Origin: Candidatus Peregrinibacteria bacterium GW2011_GWF2_38_29
Lineage (GTDB): Bacteria > Patescibacteriota > Gracilibacteria > UBA1369 > UBA12463
Length of the DNA stretch: 43,112 nt
Direction of reading: 5' to 3'
NCBI GenBank assembly: GCA_000992695.1
Contig: LBUS01000015.1
Coordinates: 1-43,112, forward strand
Shown piece by piece: positions 38,053 to 43,112 of the stretch. A model generated the notes under the pieces. It was given only the letters and a program-made list of their open reading frames with translations. It ran no database searches and had not been told where the DNA came from. Made by a program: the position numbers and the translations under genes. Position 1 is the first letter of the stretch. Every line of letters starts with the position of its first letter.

Positions 38053-38083
38053 AAAATCCCCACCAAGACTGATGAGGATTTTT
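38052..38083 (+). terminator. Rho-independent terminator of purH
   Basis: AAAAATCC and GGATTTTT pair (8 bp) around CCACCAAGACTGATGA and sit right after the purH stop codon. Confidence 0.75.
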
Positions 38084-38084
38084 C

Positions 38085-38112
38085 GGTACGACTTACCTAG
38101 GGACCTGACATT
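38085..38112 (+). repeat. Partial copy of the tRNA-like element
   Basis: GGTACGACTTAC then CTAGGGAC-C-TGACATT, closely matching 38232-38262 of the tRNA-like element over its D arm and the first half of its anticodon-like arm. It has no acceptor stem or T arm. It also contains GGACCTG (38101-38107), which could pair with the acceptor 3' strand at 38287-38293. Confidence 0.55.
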
Positions 38113-38210
38113 GTTCTAATTATAACATCTTTTTTAGCATATTTAAAGTCGTTTATATATTTTTAATAATTATTTTATAGGGAGTTCATATCCTTATGAT
38201 TAAATACGTC

Positions 38211-38222
38211 CATGCCGGCATG
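38211..38222. repeat. 12-bp palindrome CATGCCGGCATG
   Basis: Self-complementary stretch immediately before the tRNA-like element; it could be a processing signal, a hairpin or a binding site. Confidence 0.4.
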
Positions 38223-38225
38223 AAT

Positions 38226-38297
38226 GGGCCTGGTAATGGCTTACATCTAGGGACTTGACATTCCTGGATGCGGGTTCGATTCCCGTCGGGTCCACCA
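38226..38297 (+). tRNA. Unusual tRNA-like element with encoded CCA and G3-U70 pair
   Basis: A 72-nt cloverleaf: acceptor GGGCCTG (38226-38232) with CGGGTCC (38287-38293), discriminator A and CCA (38295-38297). A short D-like arm has GTAA/TTAC with TGGC loop. A 7-bp arm CTAGGGA/TTCCTGG has loop CTTGACA (38254-38260), and a standard T arm GCGGG/CCCGT has TTCGATT loop. G3-U70 with A73 is the alanine identity signal shared by tRNA-Ala and tmRNA. The formal anticodon would be UGA, but there is no long variable arm as serine tRNAs need, base 37 would be C, and U8 and a normal D loop are missing. It may be a tmRNA-like domain without the message part, a degenerate tRNA, or a tRNA-like small RNA. Sequence features TGGCTT near the 5' side resemble tmRNA 5' ends. 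Confidence 0.55.
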
Positions 38298-38314
38298 AGT
38301 GCCGGCTTCAAAAT

Positions 38315-38533
38315 TCACTTCTTCTTCTGAAAAAACCCGATATAAACAATCTCCAAAATTCCAACCGTGTTTAAAAGTAGAATTACGATAAACCACGGCA
38401 TTTGATTGTTTCTACCGGCTTTCCAAAGCGCGATTCCTTTCCAAATAAAGCTCCAGACCAAAAGCAGAATCAATAATTTGCCCTTTACCGGATCTGCCAA
38501 AATAGCCTGAATTTGTTGAATTGATTCATTCAT
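38315..38533 (-). CDS. Small two-TM membrane protein (DUF5652-like)
   Basis: A 72-aa protein with two membrane helices (about residues 18-38 and 46-66) separated by a short polar loop (R-N-N-Q-M-P-W). The pattern W-S-F-I-W-K-G-x-A-L-W-x-A, then P-W-F-I-V-I-L-L-L-N-T-V-G-I-L-E-I-V-Y, is typical of a small membrane protein family (DUF5652) common in Patescibacteria and some archaea. Function unknown. Confidence 0.8.
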   Translation of the reverse strand: MNESIQQIQAILADPVKGKLLILLLVWSFIWKGIALWKAGRNNQMPWFIVILLLNTVGILEIVYIGFFQKKK

Positions 38534-38578
38534 ATAAATTTGGTTATAGAGTGCTTATATTATAGCACTATTCTATGC

Positions 38579-39166
38579 TTATTCACCCCACCTCTCTTCA
38601 AGCATTTTTGCAATCTGATCCATTTCTCGCATCAAATCTTCTTTTGCGCCCGGGCCCATGTCATCATTTTTAACCTGATCTGCAATTTCATATGCCTGTA
38701 AATATAATTCCGCGGCTTCTTTGCGACTATGCGCTATAGTAGCTTTTCTCGCTAAAGCTCTTGTGCGGGTGCAATCAATTCTTCTTTTTATGCTTGGATT
38801 ACCTTTTAATGATTCTATCTCTCCCCATAAAGCCTCAGCCTCTTCTAAAGTTTTGAGCGATCTTTCAAATCGAGTCTCGTTTAATTCGCCCAGCGCCTTA
38901 TACAACAATTCTTCTAATTTTCCCTCAAGACTTTCGACGACCTCCTCTTCCGCTTCTGAACCACCTGAGCCTTCTTCGGGTCGCGCACAGCCTTGCAAAC
39001 CTATTCCCGTTATAAATCCGGCTAAAGCTAATAATGCCCCACCTTTCAGTAATAGTCTTGTTCTTTGGTCGACGTCTTCCTTTACTCTTTCAGGATGAAA
39101 AATATGATCGTACATATCTCTAAGCGTTGAATCTGCGCCTTCTTCGCCTTGCGGTATTGTATTCAT
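38579..39166 (-). CDS. Putative lipoprotein or membrane-anchored helical protein
   Basis: A 195-aa protein. A polar cytoplasmic N terminus of about 40 residues (with a Y-D-H-I-F-H-P-E-R motif) is followed by a membrane segment (L-L-L-K-G-G-A-L-L-A-L-A-G-F) that ends in L-Q-G-C-A-R. The Cys could be a lipobox, but the long N-terminal extension is atypical, so a single-span anchor is equally likely. The rest is acidic linker, then a helical TPR-like bundle (L-E-E-A-E-A-L, A-A-E-L-Y-L-Q-A-Y-E-I-A). The domain would lie outside the cytoplasm. Single gene; its promoter is not obvious. Confidence 0.7.
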   Translation of the reverse strand: MNTIPQGEEGADSTLRDMYDHIFHPERVKEDVDQRTRLLLKGGALLALAGFITGIGLQGCARPEEGSGGSEAEEEVVESLEGKLEELLYKALGELNETRFERSLKTLEEAEALWGEIESLKGNPSIKRRIDCTRTRALARKATIAHSRKEAAELYLQAYEIADQVKNDDMGPGAKEDLMREMDQIAKMLEERWGE

Positions 39167-39213
39167 AATAATTTAATTTTAGATATATATACTCCTTGCC
39201 TCGTATTTCGTGG

Positions 39214-39465
39214 CTATCTTTCGTTCCATCCTTTAACGCCATTATATGAGCATATTCCTTGCTCCCCATTTTCCGCTGTCGCATCTTCATATCTTAAACA
39301 TTTTCTTGCACTTTCTCCACCTTCTCTAATTAATTCTCCTAAATATACGCATAAAACTTTATTACACATACCATCATTTCCATCTGTAACTTGAAGTATA
39401 GCGTCTCTTCCTTCTGGTAAGCGAGGACATTTAAAGGGAAATGTATCTCTCACTGAGTTTGACAT
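39214..39465 (-). CDS. Small Cys-containing unknown protein
   Basis: An 83-aa protein if started at 39465 (M-S-N-S-V). An in-frame ATG 30 nt upstream falls inside the -10 box, so I reject it. Five Cys are spread along the chain (F-K-C-P-R, G-M-C-N-K-V-L-C, R-K-C-L-R, G-I-C-S-Y), which may bind metal or form disulfides. No family recognised. Confidence 0.55.
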   Translation of the reverse strand: MSNSVRDTFPFKCPRLPEGRDAILQVTDGNDGMCNKVLCVYLGELIREGGESARKCLRYEDATAENGEQGICSYNGVKGWNER

Positions 39466-39493
39466 ATTATTATTTTTAAACAAATAGGACATC

Positions 39494-39523
39494 ATTATAC
39501 ATCCTATGATTTCATTTTGTCAA
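39494..39523 (-). promoter_or_regulatory. Promoter of the small Cys-containing gene
   Basis: On the minus strand TTGACA (39518-39523), 18-nt spacer, TATAAT (39494-39499). Part of the TTGACAAAA-type promoter group. Confidence 0.75.
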
Positions 39524-39560
39524 TTATCATTGGTAAAAACCCTTATGTTAAAATTTCCTC

Positions 39561-39590
39561 TGGACAAGTCGTGTGTTTTTAGGTTAGAAT
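39561..39590 (+). promoter_or_regulatory. Promoter of the first purP-like gene, probably leaderless
   Basis: TGGACA (39561-39566), 18-nt spacer, TAGAAT (39585-39590). The ATG at 39600 is 9 nt after the -10. Confidence 0.55.
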
Positions 39591-39599
39591 AGATAAAAT

Positions 39600-40616
39600 A
39601 TGACGAAGAAAACTTCTTACAAAATAGCGACACTTGGAAGCCATACGGCGCTTCAGATCCTCAAAGGAGCGCATGATGAAGGCTTTAAAACCATATGCAT
39701 TTGCAGAAAAGATAATGCGGATTTTTATAAAAGTTATAAATTTGTTGATGAAATTATTTTGGTTGATAATTGGACTTCTTTTTTCAAAATTGAAGATCGC
39801 CTGATTAAAGAAAACGCGATTTTGATCCCACATGGGTCTTTCGTCAGCTACATCAAGCCTGAAAATGTTGAGAAGATTAAAGTTATGCATTATGGCACAA
39901 AAGGAATTCTTGAATGGGAGTCAGATCGAAGAAAAGAACGAAAATGGCTTCAAATGGCCAAAATCAATACACCAAAAATTTATGAAAAACCTGAAGATAT
40001 TGACCGTCCGGTGATTGTGAAATTTCATGGCGCACTTGGTGGAAAGGGCTATTTCATCGCAAACAATCCAAAAGAATTTCATGAACGCATAAAAGAATAT
40101 CCGAACGAAAAAGATTATGCGCTTCAAGAATATGTCGTTGGAGTTCCGCTTTATATTCATTATTTTCATTCGAGCTTGACCGGCGAACTTGAGATTATGA
40201 GCTTTGATAAGCGATATGAATCAAACGCCGATTCGATTGGAAGAATCGCGGCGAAAGATCAATTGGATGTGAAAATCCGCACAAGCTACACAATAACCGG
40301 AAATATGCCGCTTGTTGTTCGCGAATCTTTGCTTCCGGAAATGTATGAAATGGGAAAACGCGTTGTTGAAGCATCAAAAAAATTGGTTGGAAAAGGGCTT
40401 TTTGGCCCATTCTGTCTGGAAACAATCGTTGATCCGGATTTGAAATTTTATGTATTTGAAATAAGCGCAAGAATTGTCGCCGGAACAAATCCATATATCA
40501 ATGGTTCGCCTTATACATGGCTTAAATATGACGTTCCAATGAGCACGGGAAGAAGGATTGCACTTGAAATAAAACGAGCGATAAAGGCTGGAAAGCTTGA
40601 GAAGATACTTGGATAA
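39600..40616 (+). CDS. purP: PurP-like FAICAR synthetase (ATP-grasp), first copy
   Basis: A 338-aa ATP-grasp enzyme similar to archaeal PurP, which makes FAICAR from AICAR, formate and ATP. The family pattern is visible: an N-terminal I-A-T-L-G-S-H-T-A-L-Q-I-L-K-G-A, I-P-H-G-S-F-V-S-Y, the ATP-binding R-P-V-I-V-K-F-H-G-A-L-G-G-K-G-Y-F, a central S-x-L-T-G-E-L-E-I-M-S-F-D-x-R-Y-E-S-N, and the C-terminal G-P-F-C-L-E-T-I-V. The near-final F-E-I-S-A-R-I-V-A-G-T-N is a strong mark. Folate-free formylation would bypass the PurH transformylase. The second, diverged copy follows after an HD hydrolase gene. Confidence 0.88.
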   Translation: MTKKTSYKIATLGSHTALQILKGAHDEGFKTICICRKDNADFYKSYKFVDEIILVDNWTSFFKIEDRLIKENAILIPHGSFVSYIKPENVEKIKVMHYGTKGILEWESDRRKERKWLQMAKINTPKIYEKPEDIDRPVIVKFHGALGGKGYFIANNPKEFHERIKEYPNEKDYALQEYVVGVPLYIHYFHSSLTGELEIMSFDKRYESNADSIGRIAAKDQLDVKIRTSYTITGNMPLVVRESLLPEMYEMGKRVVEASKKLVGKGLFGPFCLETIVDPDLKFYVFEISARIVAGTNPYINGSPYTWLKYDVPMSTGRRIALEIKRAIKAGKLEKILG

Positions 40617-40688
40617 GGCAAAACTCAAATCTCAAAAGTCAAAGCCACAGCTCAAAAGTTAAAACTAAATTTTATAATTCAAAATAAA
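40617..40688 (+). repeat. A/C-rich low-complexity intergenic spacer
   Basis: Short CAAAA, CTCAAA and AAAGTC words between the purP-like gene and the HD gene, similar to the tract at 7319-7387, with which it shares CTCAAATCTCAAAA. Confidence 0.5.
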
Positions 40689-41252
40689 ATGACAAAAGAA
40701 GAAGCGCTAAACCTCCTTAAACAACACATCCATCAAGAATATAATTTGTGGCATTCGATTGAGAGCGGCGCGATTTTGAAAGCACTTGCAAAACACCTTG
40801 GAGAAAACGAAGAACTTTGGGAATGCACAGGACTTTTGCATGATTTGGATTGGGAAGAAGTGCAAGATAATACAGATATGCATGCGAAAAAAACGTGTGA
40901 AATTTTGAAAGCCGCCGGATATGATAATCCGGAGATGCTTCATGCAATCATGGCTCATTGCGAAGACGTTACCGGGATTGATGTAAAACGAGAGAGCAAG
41001 CTTGATTTCGCGCTTGCCGCAGGCGAAAGTGTGACAGGATTAATTTTTGCATACGTACTTATGAGGCCTGATAAAAAAATCGCTGAAGTTGAACCAAAAT
41101 CCATAAATAAAAAATTTAAAGATTCGTCTTTTGCGGCTAAGGTTAATCGCCAATTCATCGCTGATATTGAAAAAATCGGGATTGAAAAAAATCTGTTTTT
41201 CCAAATTTCTCTTGATGCGCTAAAAGAAATTGCAAACGAAATTAACATGTAA
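40689..41252 (+). CDS. HD-domain phosphohydrolase
   Basis: A 187-aa HD-superfamily protein. Metal ligands are suggested by L-W-H-S near residue 20, the HD pair in L-L-H-D-L-D-W-E, and the later H-A-x-x-A-H-C-E. HD proteins of this size are often nucleotide phosphohydrolases or RNA-processing metal enzymes. It lies between two PurP-like genes in the same direction, so a role on a purine nucleotide or a metabolite of the pathway is plausible. The next gene starts 12 nt later. No N-terminal signal. Confidence 0.82.
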   Translation: MTKEEALNLLKQHIHQEYNLWHSIESGAILKALAKHLGENEELWECTGLLHDLDWEEVQDNTDMHAKKTCEILKAAGYDNPEMLHAIMAHCEDVTGIDVKRESKLDFALAAGESVTGLIFAYVLMRPDKKIAEVEPKSINKKFKDSSFAAKVNRQFIADIEKIGIEKNLFFQISLDALKEIANEINM

Positions 41253-41264
41253 TATCCTTTGGCT

Positions 41265-42461
41265 ATGATTACACAAAAAAATATCGAAGAAGTTCTCAAA
41301 AAATATGATCCAAAAAACATTCATATTGGCGTGCTTGGCGGACATAGCGCGCTGGACGTTTGTACGGGCGTGAAAAAATATGGCTTTAAAACCGTTGCCG
41401 TATGCCAAAAAGGACGAAGCGAGACTTATTCAAAATATTATAAAACGCGCGAAAGAGACGGCAAAACTATTGGCTGTGTTGATGAAATAATTGAAGTCGA
41501 TAAGTTTAAAGATATTGTGAAGCCCGAAGTCCAAGAAAAACTCCGTGCGCTCAACACAATCTTCATTCACAATAGATATTTTTGGGTTTATTGCGATTTT
41601 AATGAGATTGAAAATGACTTTCTTGTGCCGATTTACGGCAGTCGCGGACTTGTTAAGCTTGAAGAAAGGCATATGCCAAAAAATCAGTATTATCTTCTTG
41701 AAAAAGCCGGAATCAGAACTCCAAAAAATATCAGAAAATCGCAGAGCGGATATGATGAAAATAAAATGCGTGAAGTTTTGGATGAGCATTTTGTGAAAGA
41801 TGGTGGCGGACCTTTGATTGTGAAAGTGAATGAGGCGATTCGCGGATATGAAAGAGCTTTTTTCGTGATCGCAAAGACCGAGGATTATTTCAAAATAAGC
41901 GAAAGAATGGTGAGCGCAGGTCAGATTACAAAGCAAGATTTGGACAATTCCGTGATTGAAGAATTTATAATCGGTGCGCAAGTAAATATGAATTTCTTTT
42001 ATTCTCCGATCACAGGCGAACTTGAATTAATGGGAACTGATACTCGCAGGCAAACAAATCTTGATGGATTTTTAAGGCTCGATACAAACACTCAAAAAGA
42101 GCTTTTGGATGCGCATTACAGGCCTTCGATGATTGAAACAGGACACATTTCCTGCACTGTTAAAGAATCGCTTGTTGAAAAAATCTTTGATATGGGAGAA
42201 AAATTTGTCGCGACAATGAAAAAAGAAGTTGATCCGGGAATCATCGGACCGTTTGCTTTACAAGGGGCTGTCGCAACGCGCGCAGGCAAAGAAGAAATTG
42301 TGATTTTTGACGTCAGCATGAGAATTCCGGGCAGTCCTGGCACAAAATATACGCCTTATTCGGGCTATTTATACGGCGAAAGCATGAGCTATGGGGAAAG
42401 GATTGGAATGGAAATTGAGAATGCTTTAAAAATCGGAAAATTGGGAGAGATTGTGACTTGA
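41265..42461 (+). CDS. PurP-like FAICAR synthetase (ATP-grasp), second copy
   Basis: A second PurP-family protein, 398 aa from the ATG at 41265 (a TTG two codons upstream is an alternative). It shares I-G-V-L-G-G-H-S-A-L-D-V, P-L-I-V-K-V-N-E-A-I-R-G-Y-E-R-A-F-F, S-P-I-T-G-E-L-E-L-M-G-T-D-T-R-R, I-I-G-P-F-A-L-Q and F-D-V-S-M-R-I-P-G-S-P-G with copy 1, but is about 60 residues longer and clearly diverged (the glycine-rich loop G-A-L-G-G-K-G of copy 1 is E-A-I-R-G-Y here). Archaea often carry two PurP types, of which one may lack known activity. It may act on a different substrate or form a complex with copy 1. Confidence 0.82.
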   Translation: MITQKNIEEVLKKYDPKNIHIGVLGGHSALDVCTGVKKYGFKTVAVCQKGRSETYSKYYKTRERDGKTIGCVDEIIEVDKFKDIVKPEVQEKLRALNTIFIHNRYFWVYCDFNEIENDFLVPIYGSRGLVKLEERHMPKNQYYLLEKAGIRTPKNIRKSQSGYDENKMREVLDEHFVKDGGGPLIVKVNEAIRGYERAFFVIAKTEDYFKISERMVSAGQITKQDLDNSVIEEFIIGAQVNMNFFYSPITGELELMGTDTRRQTNLDGFLRLDTNTQKELLDAHYRPSMIETGHISCTVKESLVEKIFDMGEKFVATMKKEVDPGIIGPFALQGAVATRAGKEEIVIFDVSMRIPGSPGTKYTPYSGYLYGESMSYGERIGMEIENALKIGKLGEIVT

Positions 42462-42472
42462 AGCTGAAAAAC

Positions 42473-42943
42473 TTACTCCTGTTGCGAAGGACGCAAAGCT
42501 TCGGTCAATCTGGTCGCGAGCTTAGCTCGATCTGCTGTTTTTTCAATTACAGCATGAAGCCTAACGGCTAAATCGGGATCTATTTCATCCGGTGTTCCGG
42601 TGTGAGCAATTGTTCTTATTCCGGCTTCTATTGCGTGCCTCATCACTTCATGTCCCATTGCCGGAACAGGCATACGCAGATCCGATATTACGACATCGAC
42701 TCCTCCGGTCATCATAAGCTGCTTTGCCGCTGAAGGAGTGTCCACAAAAAGAGTTTCATGTCCTCTTTGCCTTAGAGCTCTCATCAAAAAAAATACATCA
42801 TCCCTAACGTCGTCCGCAACTAAGACTTTTAGCCTCCCGTGTGGTTCAAAAGTAATTACTCCGCCTGGCGTATGTAATTCGATCGACGGATGTGGCGTTG
42901 CCTTATCGTTGGCTCCGCTGAGCCCTGTTTCATGTACTTTCAT
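42473..42943 (-). CDS. Single-domain response regulator (receiver)
   Basis: A 156-aa receiver (CheY-like) protein with a 38-residue N-terminal extension. The phosphorylation pocket is intact: Asp44/Asp45 in V-L-V-A-D-D, phospho-acceptor Asp88 in V-I-S-D-L-R-M-P, Thr115 in A-H-T-G and Lys135 in I-E-K-T, where K-P is usual. No output domain and no kinase gene nearby. It would signal through a partner protein. It converges on the second purP-like gene. A promoter lies at 42981-43008. Confidence 0.85.
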   Translation of the reverse strand: MKVHETGLSGANDKATPHPSIELHTPGGVITFEPHGRLKVLVADDVRDDVFFLMRALRQRGHETLFVDTPSAAKQLMMTGGVDVVISDLRMPVPAMGHEVMRHAIEAGIRTIAHTGTPDEIDPDLAVRLHAVIEKTADRAKLATRLTEALRPSQQE

Positions 42944-42980
42944 CTTCTAATTTGACAGTTATTAATAATCAAGTGCAATC

Positions 42981-43008
42981 ATTATACTTACTTTTTTCTT
43001 ATTGTCAA
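42981..43008 (-). promoter_or_regulatory. Promoter of the response regulator gene
   Basis: On the minus strand TTGACA (43003-43008), 16-nt spacer, TATAAT (42981-42986). Confidence 0.75.
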
Positions 43009-43033
43009 GTGTCTGTGGTAATGTGCACACACC

Positions 43034-43069
43034 TTTTGCACTTTTTAGGGAGAGAAGTAGGCTGAGGGC
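43034..43069 (+). repeat. Right copy of the two-part motif repeated from 57-82
   Basis: TTTTGCACTTT, a 12-nt spacer and GTAGGCTGAGGGC, the inverted counterpart of the left-edge motif; the last base touches the ATG at 43070. Confidence 0.5.
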
Positions 43070-43112
43070 ATGTCAAAAACAATGCCAAATACACCACAAG
43101 AAGAAAAATACA
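43070..43112 (+). CDS. 5' end of an unidentified rightward gene (partial)
   Basis: An ATG directly after the repeated motif opens a frame that stays open to the right edge (M-S-K-T-M-P-N-T-P-Q-E-E-K-Y). The leader contains GAGGG close to the ATG, a possible ribosome binding site. Too short to identify. Confidence 0.4.
   Translation, partial: MSKTMPNTPQEEKY

Noticed and set aside
38101-38297. A complete 197-nt tmRNA starting at GGACCTG (38101)
   Set aside because: The 5' strand can pair with the acceptor, but no tag reading frame, pseudoknots or conserved tmRNA 5' D-loop sequence follow.

Overview
The window looks like chromosome from a member of the Candidate Phyla Radiation (Patescibacteria). 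A less reduced lineage such as Peregrinibacteria is my best guess, but no marker here fixes the phylum. The reasons are a large share of short proteins with no recognisable family, very few Shine-Dalgarno sequences, AT-rich leaders, compact synteny, a DUF5652-type small membrane protein, a short ATP synthase delta subunit, and conserved membrane proteins typical of these genomes. UGA ends several genes (the transglycosylase gene, proB, copA, the second purP-like gene), so the standard code applies and the UGA=Gly code of Gracilibacteria does not.

Layout. Positions 1-1275 hold the first codons of a leftward gene and a beta-carbonic-anhydrase-like protein. Positions 1465-8334 hold a complete F-type ATP synthase operon in a rotated order (D-C-I/Z-B-E-F-H-A-G) with a repeated hairpin in its leader and inside atpB. 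Positions 8496-17013 hold a leftward four-gene operon: a two-TM protein, a 505-aa protein, a VirB6/TrbL-like polytopic protein and a 1303-aa protein. It looks like an envelope or secretion machine. Next come an HNH nuclease, yidD and a LysM-M23 endopeptidase (17049-19457), then a rightward gene fusing a lysozyme-like transglycosylase to an SGNH hydrolase (19991-22000). The rpsF-ssb-rpsR operon follows (22122-23503), with rpsF broken by a one-base frameshift.

From 23612 to 30455, leftward genes of unknown function, several with near-consensus sigma70 promoters, alternate with the rightward purL and proB. A copper locus (CsoR repressor, HMA-SafE-cupredoxin fusion, CopA ATPase) occupies 30573-34699. 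A surface protein with a duplicated domain and purH follow. An unusual 72-nt tRNA-like cloverleaf with a G3-U70 pair, encoded CCA and degenerate D arm lies at 38226-38297. The right end has small leftward genes, a purP-like / HD-hydrolase / purP-like cluster (39600-42461), a receiver-domain protein and the start of another gene.

Functional themes are energy conservation (ATP synthase), purine synthesis (PurL, PurH, two archaeal-type PurP homologues), proline or glutamyl-phosphate synthesis (ProB), copper resistance, and envelope or peptidoglycan remodelling (M23, SLT-SGNH, YidD, VirB6-like). Several metabolic genes (purH, proB, the first purP) have a -10 box only 6-9 nt before the ATG and are probably transcribed leaderless. 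The best candidates for something undescribed are the tRNA-like element with its partial upstream copy, the VirB6-like operon with its giant protein, the SLT-SGNH fusion, and the PurP-HD-PurP cluster. All function calls come from reading motifs by eye; no search was run.
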